A stretch of DNA of 64,000 nt from Clostridium sp. DSM 17811 (GTDB lineage: Bacteria > Bacillota > Clostridia > Clostridiales > Clostridiaceae), in contig NZ_JAHLDU010000003.1 in assembly GCF_018861905.1 (NCBI RefSeq), positions 243,969 to 307,968 of the forward strand, in the 5' to 3' direction. Below are positions 9,114 through 17,971 of the stretch, piece after piece; positions within the stretch are counted from its first letter, which is position 1; every line of letters starts with the position of its first letter. The position numbers and the translations under genes are program-made. The notes beneath the pieces were generated by a model. That model did not search any database. It saw nothing but the letters and a program-made list of their open reading frames with translations, and was not told the DNA's origin.

Positions 9114-10007
9114 ATGGGAAAGTTGGGAACAATAATATTACTTAATAATACGCTTGAATACATTGAAAGAAATTTGGACACAGCACTTAATATAGATGAC
9201 ATATCAAAAGTCGCATGTTCATCCCGATATCACTTCCAGCGTGTTTTTCATGCATTAACAGGATTTACGGTGACCCAGTACATAAAAAATCGAAGACTTA
9301 CCCTTGCTGCAGAAGAGTTGGTTGCAACAGACAAAAGAGTAATTGATATAGCATTAAAATATGGTTATGAAAGTCCAGAAGCATTTACTAAGGCATTTAA
9401 AAGACTGCATGGAATATCACCGTCAGCTTTAAAAAAGCTTAATGGAAAGATTAAAGCTTTTCCCAAACTCTCTTTTCAAATATCAATAAAAGGAGAATTT
9501 GAAATTATTTATACAATAGTTGAAAAGGAGGCTTTTAAAGTATTTGGTGCAGAATTTGCAACAACTAGAGTTGACGATGCAGCCTATAGAGAGATACCAA
9601 AGTTTATTAGTAAGATTTTTGAGGATGGAACACATGATAGGATAAACGAAATTCTTGGGAACCCCAAGGGCACTTTGCTAAATGGATTTCATTATGGATT
9701 TGAAGAAGATGGAACAAGAAAATATATAATGGGAGCTGAACAGTTCGAAAAATATATACCAGATGAATTTACTATACTAGAGGTGCCAAAACTTACATGG
9801 GCAGTATTTGAAGGTAATGGAGCTGTGCCCAATAATTTGATTATACATGATATTTGGAGACGCATATACTCTGAATGGTTTCCCTCCTCTGGATTTGAAC
9901 AAGTGAAAGGCCCATGCATTGAAAAAAACTTTTGGGATGATAAAAACCCTGGTGAATACAAATGTGAAGTATGGATTCCTGTTAAAATAAAGTCGATTAA
10001 TTTATAA
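9114..10007 (+). CDS. AraC-family regulator with GyrI-like effector domain
   Basis: 297 residues. N-terminal AraC double helix-turn-helix (residues 8-108): NIDDISKVACSSRYHFQRVF and VIDIALKYGYESPEAFTKAFKRLHGISP, the conserved second HTH. Residues 115-297 match the GyrI/BmrR small-molecule-binding fold (VEKEAFKVFGAE, TWAVFEG, WFPSSGFEQVKGPCIE, CEVWIPV). Such Rob/SoxS-like regulators activate drug-response genes. The ATG is only one base from its purine tract; TTG at 9123 behind AGGATGGGAAAG is a plausible alternative start. Confidence 0.88.
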   Translation: MGKLGTIILLNNTLEYIERNLDTALNIDDISKVACSSRYHFQRVFHALTGFTVTQYIKNRRLTLAAEELVATDKRVIDIALKYGYESPEAFTKAFKRLHGISPSALKKLNGKIKAFPKLSFQISIKGEFEIIYTIVEKEAFKVFGAEFATTRVDDAAYREIPKFISKIFEDGTHDRINEILGNPKGTLLNGFHYGFEEDGTRKYIMGAEQFEKYIPDEFTILEVPKLTWAVFEGNGAVPNNLIIHDIWRRIYSEWFPSSGFEQVKGPCIEKNFWDDKNPGEYKCEVWIPVKIKSINL

Positions 10008-10050
10008 CTTCCTTATTAAATAATACATTTAGTAAAACTAAATAATTTCT

Positions 10051-10090
10051 AAAATACCGCAGAATTCAAATTTGAATTTTGCGGTATTTT
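10051..10090. terminator. Bidirectional intrinsic terminator
   Basis: Two 20-bp arms pair with one G-T wobble: left arm starts AAAATACCGCAG, right arm ends TGCGGTATTTT followed by TTTAC. The A-tract and T-tract on either side make it suitable for both the AraC gene and the convergent ABC permease gene. Confidence 0.85.
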
Positions 10091-10153
10091 TACATTAGCA
10101 GTTGCCTTCCCCATATTGCATATGGATGTTTAATTAATTTCATAAAACCACAA

Positions 10154-10795
10154 TTACAATTCCTTATTTATATATATTTTAATTGAAATGAAGAATGAAA
10201 CTACTATAAAAATTATAGGTATGGCTGTCAGTACGATTCTTTGCAGTAATCCAAAATCAACCCCAAAGGTTGTATTATTCTTTAATATCTCATTTGCAAA
10301 AGAGATGAGACTTCCCAGTACAGCCATAATTATGAAATTAACCCACCTCGACTTGAGGTATCCGAGCTTGTAATAAAATGGGAAAAAAATAGAAAAATAA
10401 ATACATACAATAAAAAACTCAAGAAAAATGGTGTTTATACCGATGGTTTTACTTACTAAAGTTGGAGCAACAAAATGTAATAAACTGCTCACAATAAGTG
10501 TTATTAATATAGCACAGATAAGGAATAAAAATACTGATAAATATTTTGCAGCCACCACAACTTTTCTATTAACAGGCAAACTATTTATCATTAGTTCACT
10601 ATTATATTTAAAATCATAAGCATTAGCATACACTGCCAGTAGATATATACTTAAAAAACATAACAATATAGTGGTTGCATAATTAGTTTGAAATATAAAT
10701 GCGTTTACAATGTTTAAAAGAATAAACATAAATACGGTTTTATCCTTTTTCTGAATTCTAATGTCTTTCATTATAAGATTAAACATGAATATCAC
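10154..10795 (-). CDS. ABC-2 type transporter permease
   Basis: 213 residues, six predicted membrane helices, starting with a cytoplasmic MIFMFNLIMKDIRIQKKDK typical of ABC-2 permeases. It overlaps the end of the ATPase gene by 17 bp. Together they form a YtrBC-like exporter downstream of a GntR regulator of the YtrA type. Systems of this type respond to cell-wall antibiotics or envelope stress; the substrate here is unknown. Confidence 0.8.
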   Translation of the reverse strand: MIFMFNLIMKDIRIQKKDKTVFMFILLNIVNAFIFQTNYATTILLCFLSIYLLAVYANAYDFKYNSELMINSLPVNRKVVVAAKYLSVFLFLICAILITLIVSSLLHFVAPTLVSKTIGINTIFLEFFIVCIYFSIFFPFYYKLGYLKSRWVNFIIMAVLGSLISFANEILKNNTTFGVDFGLLQRIVLTAIPIIFIVVSFFISIKIYINKEL

Positions 10796-11645
10796 CTCTT
10801 ATTGTATAAACCATAATATCTTCTAGTGATGCTTTTTCTATCTTACAACTATCATTAAATAAAATCCTTGCTTTCTCTTTATCATCAGTTAATGCCTCAA
10901 ACCCTGAAGCAGTTTCTCTTATACCTATAAATTCCTTTCGTATATTTAAGTCTAAAAGTCTAGAAGCGCCTTTGACTATTGCGTATTTTTGTAGCACTTC
11001 TTCCTTCGACTCAGAAAACACCATACTTCCTTTGTTAATAAAAGTTATATAATCTGCAATTTTTTCAAGATCTGTTGTAATGTGTGTGGAGAAGAAAATT
11101 GACATCTCTTCATTCTGAATAACATTATATAAAATATCCATAAGCTCACTTCGAAAAGCAGGATCAAGTCCTGAAGTAGGCTCATCCATAACAATAAGTT
11201 CAGCTCCGTGGGAGAGAGCTAATGCTAAGGCAAATTTTATTTTCATTCCCTTTGAAAGCTTATCTATCACCTTATTTGGATTTAATTCAAAATGTTTAAT
11301 ATACTCCTTAAATTTGTTTTCATCCCACCTTCTATAAAAACCTGCTATAATATTTTTCATTTCATTTATGGTAAGCATGCCATAAAATATATTTTCATCA
11401 TAAACAAATCCTATTTTTTCTTTGATTTTTCTTTCGTCTTTAACGCTGTCCATACCAAAAACACTGATGCTTCCACTATCTTTTTTTATTAGATTCATAA
11501 TTGATTTTATTGTGGTACTTTTTCCTGATCCATTTGGTCCTATAAATCCCATTACGTATCCTTTTTCAAGCTTAAAGTTTAATCCATTTAAACAAAAATC
11601 ACCATAAGACTTATTGAGATTTCTAACGTCTAATACACTGCTCAT
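10779..11645 (-). CDS. ABC transporter ATP-binding protein (YtrB/BcrA-like)
   Basis: 288 residues. Walker A GPNGSGKST (about 37-45), Q-loop region FVYDENIFYGMLT, degenerate signature KLSKGMKIKFALA (LSKGM in place of LSGGQ, as in many ABC-2 ATPases), Walker B ELIVMDEPTSGLDP and H-loop FFSTHITTD. The C-terminal 80 residues are a regulatory extension typical of BcrA/YtrB proteins. Its ATG overlaps the GntR stop by 4 bp. Confidence 0.9.
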   Translation of the reverse strand: MSSVLDVRNLNKSYGDFCLNGLNFKLEKGYVMGFIGPNGSGKSTTIKSIMNLIKKDSGSISVFGMDSVKDERKIKEKIGFVYDENIFYGMLTINEMKNIIAGFYRRWDENKFKEYIKHFELNPNKVIDKLSKGMKIKFALALALSHGAELIVMDEPTSGLDPAFRSELMDILYNVIQNEEMSIFFSTHITTDLEKIADYITFINKGSMVFSESKEEVLQKYAIVKGASRLLDLNIRKEFIGIRETASGFEALTDDKEKARILFNDSCKIEKASLEDIMVYTIRGDIHV

Positions 11646-12025
11646 TTTACGTCCTCCTTAAGAAGTTTCATTATATCTATTATTTCTTCCATAGATAAAT
11701 TCAGTATTTTACTTTCCTTTAAAATTTCTTTTAATTTTTCTTCTAAAATCTTCATTTTTTTCGTGCGAAGTATATCCTTATTTTGCCCTGATACAAATGA
11801 CCCTTTACCTGTAAGAGAAACAATAAATCCTTCCTTCTCTAATTCTTCATAAGCTCTCTTTGTGGTGATTACACTTACTTGAAGATCCTTTGCTAAATTT
11901 CGCATAGATGGAAGTGCATCACCTTCTTTTATTTCACCAGAAAATATTAGTCCTTTAATCTGATCAATAATTTGCAGATATATAGGATCGTTTGATAAAT
12001 TTGAAATTATAATAGTAATGTCCAT
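11642..12025 (-). CDS. GntR-family regulator, YtrA subfamily
   Basis: 127 residues: an N-terminal GntR winged helix (PIYLQIIDQIKGLIFSGEIKEGDALPSMRNLAKDL, then TTKRAYEELEKEGFIVSLTGKGSFV) and only about 50 C-terminal residues, the short dimerisation tail of the YtrA subfamily. First gene of the leftward operon. A perfect palindrome sits over its promoter (12081-12105), so autorepression with release by the transporter's substrate is the likely circuit. Confidence 0.9.
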   Translation of the reverse strand: MDITIIISNLSNDPIYLQIIDQIKGLIFSGEIKEGDALPSMRNLAKDLQVSVITTKRAYEELEKEGFIVSLTGKGSFVSGQNKDILRTKKMKILEEKLKEILKESKILNLSMEEIIDIMKLLKEDVK

Positions 12026-12080
12026 ATTTTATCTCCTAGCAGTTTCTTTTAATAAACTCTTGTTTAATTTGAAAGAGTAT

Positions 12081-12124
12081 AATGTATATATACTATATAT
12101 ACATTATTTAACCCCTTTTGTCAA
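12081..12124 (-). promoter_or_regulatory. GntR operon promoter with overlapping perfect operator palindrome
   Basis: Reading leftward: -35 TTGACA (12124-12119), 17-bp spacer, -10 TATATA (12101-12096). The operator is a perfect 12-1-12 palindrome at 12081-12105 (arm AATGTATATATA, central C) covering the -10 and start site. Occupancy would block polymerase, the expected arrangement for an autorepressing YtrA-type GntR protein. Confidence 0.75.
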
Positions 12125-12160
12125 TACTATAGTGTATTTAAAGTATTATAAAACTATAAT

Positions 12161-12227
12161 TGGGTAATGCTCGCAAAGCGTAAATTTACAAACTACGGGA
12201 TGCACCATGAATGCTTGCTGTAACCCA
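12161..12227. other. Possible structured leader upstream of the response regulator
   Basis: TGGGTaatGC at 12161-12170 can pair with GCtgtaACCCA ending at 12227, enclosing GTAAATTTAC, itself self-complementary. It contains CGCAAAGC, reminiscent of c-di-GMP-I riboswitches, but the rest of that consensus is missing. No identity assigned. Confidence 0.25.
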
Positions 12228-12318
12228 TATGGTATTGATAGATTTTGTAGTATACTATAATTATTATTCAGAACGGCGAGATAAAAATAAATGTAAGTTA
12301 TGGGAATGGGGAGTATAT

Positions 12319-13017
12319 ATGGAATATATAAGTATTTTAGTGGTTGAAGATGATAACGAAATTAACTATCTTATTACAAAATATCTAAGAAAGGAAGGAT
12401 ATATTGTAGATTGTTGTTTTGATGGTATAGAAGCTGTATGTAAATTTGAAAATAAGACTTATCAATTGGTTATATTAGATTTAATGTTGCCAAAACTCAA
12501 TGGGGGACAAGTACTTTTAAAAATTAGGGAAAAAGGTACGATCCCAGTAATTATTTTATCGGCGAAACATGAACAAACAGATAAAATATTTGGACTTGAG
12601 TTAGGTGCTGACGACTATATTACTAAGCCTTTTGATATAGCAGAAGTTATCGCCAGAGTTAAATCTCAATTAAGAAGGTATTTACAATTTAATAATAGCG
12701 AGTTTGAGGAAGATGAAGTATTAAAACACGGAAATCTTCAATTAGATTTAAATACCTATGAACTTAAAGTTTGCAAAAAAAATATACCACTTACTTCAAA
12801 GGAATTTGAGATATTAAAACTTTTTATGACTTATCCAAACAAAGTCTTCACTAAGTCTCAACTTTTCAGTGCTGTTTGGAAAGAGGAATATATGACTGAT
12901 GAGAATACTGTAATGGTACATATAAGTCGTCTAAGAAATAAAATTGAGGATAATTCTTCTAAACCTAAATATATAAAAACAGTTTGGGGAATAGGTTACA
13001 AGTTGGGGGAGATGTAA
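12319..13017 (+). CDS. OmpR-family response regulator (BcrR/VanR-like)
   Basis: 232 residues from ATG 12319 behind ATGGGGAG; the frame extends upstream but without RBS or family similarity. Receiver domain residues 1-120: acidic pocket EDD, phospho-Asp in VILDLMLPKLNG, Thr/Ser in VIILSAKHEQ, Lys in DDYITKPFD. DNA-binding winged helix 135-232 with KEFEILKLFMTYPNKVFTKSQL and GIGYKLGEM. Its stop overlaps the histidine kinase ATG by one base. Confidence 0.93.
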   Translation: MEYISILVVEDDNEINYLITKYLRKEGYIVDCCFDGIEAVCKFENKTYQLVILDLMLPKLNGGQVLLKIREKGTIPVIILSAKHEQTDKIFGLELGADDYITKPFDIAEVIARVKSQLRRYLQFNNSEFEEDEVLKHGNLQLDLNTYELKVCKKNIPLTSKEFEILKLFMTYPNKVFTKSQLFSAVWKEEYMTDENTVMVHISRLRNKIEDNSSKPKYIKTVWGIGYKLGEM

Positions 13018-13943
13018 TGATGAATATATACATTGTTTGTATATTAATATGCATATGTTGTATTTTGATATTTAATAATATTTATTTTTCTAAGCAAATA
13101 AATGAAATTAATAGAACATTAGAGGGAATAAAAGGTGGTAATTTTAATATTAGGGTACGATTTTATTCTTCAACTAAGGGTATACAAAACCTGGGTGTTA
13201 ATTTAAATTATATAATAGATGAATTTCAGAGGATCGCTGAAAAAAAACAATATCTAGAAGAATCGAGGAAAAAAATGGTGGCCAATATTTCGCATGATTT
13301 AAGGACTCCATTAACATCTATACTTGGATATCTAGAAGCTCTACAGAAGGATTCAAAGTTAAACGATAAAGAAAAAAAGTATTTTTTGGATATAGTGTAT
13401 TCTAAGTCTCAAAAATTATATTCATTACTTGAAGAGTTTTTTCGTTTTTCTAAAATAGAAGCAGAAGATGTACTAATTAAAGTAGAAAAAATCAATTTGA
13501 CCAATATGATTCAAGATGTATTAGTAGGATTTTATCAAGAATTTGTTAATCAAAACATTGAACCTATCATTGAGATAGCAGAAAAAGATTTTTTTGTCTG
13601 GGGAGATAGTAAAGCAATTGATAGAATATTATCTAACCTCTTAATTAATGCACTTAGATATGGAAAAGATGAAAAAATAATTGGTATAAAAATCAGAGGA
13701 GAAAACTCTATGGTTTGGGTAGATATATGGAATGGAGGAGCAGGTATTGCTGAGAAAGACATTCCATATATATTTGATAGATTATATATCGGAGAAACTT
13801 CAAGAAATGGAAAGTTTCATGGAAGCGGGTTGGGACTTGCAATAGTTAAAAAACTTGTAGAAAGATTAAAAGGAGAGGTTTTAGTTAAAAGCATTCTAAA
13901 TGAGAAAACTACTTTTTCATTTTCTTTACCTTTATATAAATAG
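13017..13943 (+). CDS. Sensor histidine kinase, short sensor type
   Basis: 308 residues from ATG 13017, one base inside the response-regulator stop. A single N-terminal membrane helix (residues 4-23) with almost no extracellular domain, then a linker, HisKA with NISHDLRTPLTSILGYLEAL, and HATPase_c with N box NLLINALRYG, G1 VWVDIWNGGAGI, F box YIFDRLYIG and G2 GSGLGLAIVKKLV. A kinase lacking a sensor domain beside an ABC exporter usually senses through the transporter, as in Bce- or LanRK-type modules. Confidence 0.92.
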   Translation: MMNIYIVCILICICCILIFNNIYFSKQINEINRTLEGIKGGNFNIRVRFYSSTKGIQNLGVNLNYIIDEFQRIAEKKQYLEESRKKMVANISHDLRTPLTSILGYLEALQKDSKLNDKEKKYFLDIVYSKSQKLYSLLEEFFRFSKIEAEDVLIKVEKINLTNMIQDVLVGFYQEFVNQNIEPIIEIAEKDFFVWGDSKAIDRILSNLLINALRYGKDEKIIGIKIRGENSMVWVDIWNGGAGIAEKDIPYIFDRLYIGETSRNGKFHGSGLGLAIVKKLVERLKGEVLVKSILNEKTTFSFSLPLYK

Positions 13944-13955
13944 ATATTTATGATT

Positions 13956-14003
13956 TAAGGTATTTGTAAGGTATTTGTTAGAGTTATTTAAAACTAATAT
14001 AGT
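13956..14003 (+). promoter_or_regulatory. Response-regulator direct repeat plus promoter for the ABC exporter
   Basis: TAAGGTATTTG occurs twice head to tail (13956-13966 and 13967-13977), one DNA turn apart, as expected for an OmpR-family dimer. It overlaps a -35-like TTGTTA (13975-13980), followed by a 17-bp spacer and TATAGT (13998-14003). The adjacent two-component system probably controls the ABC genes here. Confidence 0.7.
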
Positions 14004-14048
14004 ATTCTATGTACATGATAATAAATTAATGTTTGGGGGAAGAAAATT

Positions 14049-14969
14049 ATGGAGTGCATATTAAAAACTTATAATCTAACAAAGCAGTATAAAGAACATA
14101 AAGCTGTTGATGACGTAAATATAACTATTGAAAAAGGAGACATTTATGGATTCTTAGGCTTAAATGGTGCAGGTAAAACAACTACTATGAGGATGATTAT
14201 GGGGCTAATTAAGCCTACCACAGGGAATATCGAATTATTTGGTGAAAAGCTGAGTGAGGACAAAAAACATTATTTTGCAAGAGTTGGGTCAATTATAGAA
14301 TTTCCAGGTTTTTATGAAAATTTAACCGCGGTGGAAAATTTAGATATTCACAGAAAACTTATGGGTGTTCCAGACAAAAATTGTATAGAACAATCACTAG
14401 AGGTAGCGGGAATACTTGACGCTGCTAATAGAAAAACAAAAGAGTTTTCGTTGGGTATGAAACAGAGACTTGGCATAGCAAGAGCTTTACTTCATAATCC
14501 TGAGTTCTTAGTATTAGATGAACCAACAAATGGGTTAGACCCTGTGGGAATAAAAGAAATACGACAACTTATACTTGATCTATCGCGAAAAAGGCATATA
14601 ACTGTATTAATATCAAGTCATATTTTAAGTGAAATTCAGCAATTAGCTACTAAAGTGGGTATCATACATAAAGGGAAACTACTAGAAGAAATAGACTCTG
14701 AAGCATTAAAAAAGAAAAATAGACATTATATTGAGCTTAAAGTTAATAATGATAGGGACGCCGTATTTATGTTAGAACAAAAATTTAACATCTCAGATTA
14801 TATAATATCAGAACCGGGAGTGATTAAAATTTATGAAAGGTTAACAGAGACTTCTAATATTAATAGGATGCTAATACAAAATAATGTTGAGGTTAAAGAA
14901 ATATCTTTGCTTAGGGACAGTCTTGAAGATTATTTTATTAAGTTGGTAGGAAGTGATATAAATGAATAA
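14049..14969 (+). CDS. ABC transporter ATP-binding protein (BcrA/lantibiotic immunity type)
   Basis: 306 residues, RBS TTTGGGGGAAG. Walker A GLNGAGKTT (about 38-46), Q-loop EFPGFYENLTAVENL, signature EFSLGMKQRLGIARAL, Walker B LVLDEPTNGLDPVG, H-loop LISSHILSEIQQL, then a C-terminal domain of about 90 residues. The LSLGMKQR-type signature and GLDPVGIKEIR are typical of BcrA/NisF-like exporters for peptide antibiotics. The stop overlaps the permease start by 8 bp. Confidence 0.93.
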   Translation: MECILKTYNLTKQYKEHKAVDDVNITIEKGDIYGFLGLNGAGKTTTMRMIMGLIKPTTGNIELFGEKLSEDKKHYFARVGSIIEFPGFYENLTAVENLDIHRKLMGVPDKNCIEQSLEVAGILDAANRKTKEFSLGMKQRLGIARALLHNPEFLVLDEPTNGLDPVGIKEIRQLILDLSRKRHITVLISSHILSEIQQLATKVGIIHKGKLLEEIDSEALKKKNRHYIELKVNNDRDAVFMLEQKFNISDYIISEPGVIKIYERLTETSNINRMLIQNNVEVKEISLLRDSLEDYFIKLVGSDINE

Positions 14970-15705
14970 TGTTGCAAGTTTATCAACTGTTATGCATACT
15001 GAATTTCTTAAACTAAGAAAATGTAAAGTTTTGTGGTGTATGCCTCTATGTGCATTTTTGCCTGACCTATTAATATTTTCTGTGTTTGCATTAAATAAAA
15101 AATTTCCTATAGTAGTTTGGGAAAACTTTTTTACAGATGCTGAAATGATGATTAATATGTTGATAGCCATTGGACTTTTCTCTTTATTAGCGGGATTTAT
15201 ATTTTCAAGGGAATATCAAGAAAATACAATAAATAGTATGTTTACCTATCCAATAGGTAGAATACAATTCTTCATCGGTAAACTTATTGTTATACTAATT
15301 CTTATTTCCATTACAATTGTCTCTTCATTTATTTTGCTAGTATTGTTAGGATTGACTATAAAACATGAACCTTTAACTCTTAACATTTTACTATATTACA
15401 CTAAAGTATATGTTTTTATGATTCTTATGCACTTTGCATTAATTCCTATAGTAGCATTCTTAAGTATATATAATAAGAGTATAGTTCCACCAATCATACT
15501 TGGAGTAAGTGCTATTACTCTTAACCTTATAGTAATGAACACTGGATTTAATACAATATTTCCTTGGAGTATTCCAACTATATTAAGTCCTCATCAAAAT
15601 GGAACAATTTATACAAATTATACTTTAGGTATTATTGTATTATGTGCAACATTTATCATTGGAACAATATTAAGTATAAAGAGCATTAAGAAAGACGTAC
15701 AATAA
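14962..15705 (+). CDS. ABC-2 type permease of the same exporter
   Basis: 247 residues with six predicted membrane helices, opening STVMHTEFLKLRKCKVLW, the cytoplasmic start of BcrB/LanE/G permeases. Helices follow at about 23-40, 61-80, 105-130, 145-165, 172-190 and 220-237. Only one permease gene is present, so a homodimer is likely. Probable role: immunity to or efflux of bacitracin- or lantibiotic-like peptides. Confidence 0.85.
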   Translation: MNNVASLSTVMHTEFLKLRKCKVLWCMPLCAFLPDLLIFSVFALNKKFPIVVWENFFTDAEMMINMLIAIGLFSLLAGFIFSREYQENTINSMFTYPIGRIQFFIGKLIVILILISITIVSSFILLVLLGLTIKHEPLTLNILLYYTKVYVFMILMHFALIPIVAFLSIYNKSIVPPIILGVSAITLNLIVMNTGFNTIFPWSIPTILSPHQNGTIYTNYTLGIIVLCATFIIGTILSIKSIKKDVQ

Positions 15706-15729
15706 AAATATAAAATATAGTAGCACAAG

Positions 15730-15780
15730 GGAAATTATGAATGTTTGTTGAATTATGTAAAGACAGCGATTTAAAACAGT
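15730..15780 (+). repeat. Orphan left half of the 90-bp cassette-type repeat
   Basis: Contains the conserved block GGGAAATTATGAATG-TTTGTTGAATTATGTAAAGA, nearly identical to the first 35 bp of the 90-bp elements at 21799 and 41155. An 11-bp variable stretch and AACAG follow in the same phase. Similarity then stops, so the inner hairpin partner and the dif-like core are missing. Confidence 0.75.
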
Positions 15781-15822
15781 GTTGTATAGTAATTTATAAT
15801 ATAGAGAGGAAGATGATTATTA

Positions 15823-17592
15823 ATGGATTTAACATGGAATTTAGACGCACTTTACACTTCATTTAACTCTGAAAAGTTTAAAGGTGACATGGAGCTTCTT
15901 AACAAGCATATAGAAAATTTGAATGATTGGTCTGCAAAAAATATGAAAGATACGAATAATGCGACTTCTAAAATTCAAGAGTTTTTGAATCTTTATAATG
16001 AATATAAGAGCGTATATTGCTGTTTATATTCTTATGCTGAGTTAACTTCATGCTCAGATAACTCAAATATGGAAGCAATGAATGTTTTAGATGATATTGA
16101 ATATAAGAATTCATTGGTTATAGATTCTTTTGTAAAGTTTAACAAATGGCTTATTTCTTTAAATAATATAGATGAATTAATAGATACTTCGCCAACACTT
16201 ATTGAATATCGGTTTTATCTTAAAGAACTTATTTTGCAGTCAAAATATTTATTGAATGAAAATGAAGAATTATTAATTGCAAAAATGCAGAGTACAGGAT
16301 CCAAAGCGTGGCAAAGACTCTATATGGAGCTTACTTCTACAATATTAGTTGATATAGATATTGAAGGTGAATCAAAGAAAGTAGCACTTTCAGAGCTCAG
16401 AAACATGGCATATAAAAAAGATGAATTTTTAAGGAAAACAGCCTATTATGCAGAAGAGGAAGTTTGTAAAAGAATATCGAAAGCGTCCGCAGCATGTTTG
16501 AATGGAATTAGTGGTGAAGCACTTACTATTTATGATATGAGAGGATATAAATCACCTTTAGAAAAAGTTCTCATGGTCTCAAGAATGGATTATGAAACTT
16601 TAAATGTTATGCTTTCTGCTATAAAAGAAAGTCTACCTATATTCCATGAATATTATCATAAAAAGGCAGAAGGGCTAGGACATAAAGTTTGCCTTCCATT
16701 TTATGATATCTTTGCACCAATGGGTGATGCCAATACAAAAATATCATATTCAGATGCCAGAGATTTAATTGTATCAAGTTTTAGAATATTCAGTCAAGAA
16801 CTTGCTGATTTTGCAAAGAAAGTCTTTGACAGTAGATGGATTGATGCTGAGCCAAGAACTGGAAAAGGGAATTATGGACTAACTGTTGATATTTTTCCAA
16901 TAGAAGAAAGCAGAATTATAGCTAATTTTACTGGGGAGTATTGTGATGTTGGTGTACTGGCTCATGAAATTGGACATGCTTATCATAGCTATTGCCTTAG
17001 GAATGAAAAGATGCTAAATACGGACTATCCTACACCTATTGCAGAAACAGCTTCGATTTTCTGTGAAACAATAGTAAATAACGCATTACTTAATATTCTA
17101 CCAACAAATGAAGGTTTTTCAATTTTAGAAAAAAGCATTTCAGATGCGGGTTATTATATCGTTGATTTTTATGCTAGATATATATTTGAAAATAAATTAT
17201 TTGAAAGAAGAAAATTGGGTCAGTTATCTGTTGAAGAGTTAAATGAATTAATGCTTAATTGTATGGAAGAAGCCTATGGCGATAGTATTGACACTGAGAC
17301 CATCCATCCATATATGTGGATGAATAAGGTTGGATATTATTTGTCTGGCAATGAATTTTTGAATTTTCCATATTCATTTGGAGTTTTATTTTCTAAGGGT
17401 CTTTATGCTGAATATATAAAAAATGGAGAAGCTTTTGTATCGCAATATAATAATTTTTTGAGTGCTACAAGTAAAAATAATATTGTTGATAGTGCAAAGA
17501 TAATTGATATAGATGTTCACTCAATAGAATTTTGGCGAAACGCATTAAATCTTATTCAAAAGGACATTGAGGTGTTTGTTAGTGGAGTGTAA
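15823..17592 (+). CDS. pepF: Oligoendopeptidase F-type metallopeptidase (M3 family)
   Basis: 589 residues, close to the 600 usual for PepF. N-terminal helical oligopeptidase domain to about residue 190, then the M3 catalytic domain with zinc motif HEIGHAYHS near residue 382 and third ligand region ETASIFCETIV. Cytoplasmic enzyme cleaving short peptides, probably for amino-acid recycling. Starts at ATG behind AGAGAGGAAGATG. No signal peptide. Confidence 0.93.
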   Translation: MDLTWNLDALYTSFNSEKFKGDMELLNKHIENLNDWSAKNMKDTNNATSKIQEFLNLYNEYKSVYCCLYSYAELTSCSDNSNMEAMNVLDDIEYKNSLVIDSFVKFNKWLISLNNIDELIDTSPTLIEYRFYLKELILQSKYLLNENEELLIAKMQSTGSKAWQRLYMELTSTILVDIDIEGESKKVALSELRNMAYKKDEFLRKTAYYAEEEVCKRISKASAACLNGISGEALTIYDMRGYKSPLEKVLMVSRMDYETLNVMLSAIKESLPIFHEYYHKKAEGLGHKVCLPFYDIFAPMGDANTKISYSDARDLIVSSFRIFSQELADFAKKVFDSRWIDAEPRTGKGNYGLTVDIFPIEESRIIANFTGEYCDVGVLAHEIGHAYHSYCLRNEKMLNTDYPTPIAETASIFCETIVNNALLNILPTNEGFSILEKSISDAGYYIVDFYARYIFENKLFERRKLGQLSVEELNELMLNCMEEAYGDSIDTETIHPYMWMNKVGYYLSGNEFLNFPYSFGVLFSKGLYAEYIKNGEAFVSQYNNFLSATSKNNIVDSAKIIDIDVHSIEFWRNALNLIQKDIEVFVSGV

Positions 17593-17707
17593 ATAATTCT
17601 AGTAATTGTGACAAAATAAACTTTTTATTTCCATTAGAAGTGAAAAAATCATTGCAAATTTATCGAATATGTATTACTATGAAACAATAAAATTTAATAG
17701 TTCAGAT
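17593..17707. other. Intergenic stretch before the glycine riboswitch
   Basis: About 115 bp between pepF and the riboswitch. AACTTTTTATTTCCATTAGAAGTGAAAA contains weak dyads but no clear terminator. The riboswitch promoter must lie here; AATATG-TATTAC-type hexamers are too loose to assign. Confidence 0.3.
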
Positions 17708-17873
17708 GAAGATAGCGGGAGAGTAATGGCATGCCATTCACCGAAGGGGTAAATCTTTCAGGTACCTATTTAATTAGAGATGACCGCTATTGGATGAACC
17801 CTTGGAGAGACTCATAATGAGCACCGAAGGAGAAAGCTGTAAAGGCGAAACTCTCAGGTAAAAGGACAGGGGA
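17708..17873 (+). ncRNA. Tandem glycine riboswitch
   Basis: Two glycine aptamers in series. Aptamer 1 (about 17711-17792): GCGGGAGAG, ACCGAAGGGG and TTTCAGG, closed by GATAGCG/CGCTATT. Aptamer 2 (about 17795-17870): TTGGAGAGAC, CACCGAAGGAG, then AAACTCTCAGG and AAAAGGACAGG. These are the conserved gcvT-element boxes, joined by a short linker as usual. It lies 150 bp upstream of the amino-acid permease gene, so glycine should control that gene. Confidence 0.95.
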
Positions 17874-17971
17874 CAGGTGACATATCTTACGAAAGTAATA
17901 TATTACCAATTACTTCATTTAGATCTTATCTATTCCCAGTTATATCTCCAATCGCAAAATATTTATATAGG

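Noticed and set aside
8891..9202. 103-residue minus-strand frame between hydrolase and AraC genes
   Set aside because: Antisense to the 3' end of the hydrolase and the 5' end of the regulator; no RBS.
12161..12227. c-di-GMP-I riboswitch
   Set aside because: CGCAAAGC is present but GGCAAAC and the downstream GGG-CTA pieces are missing or misplaced.
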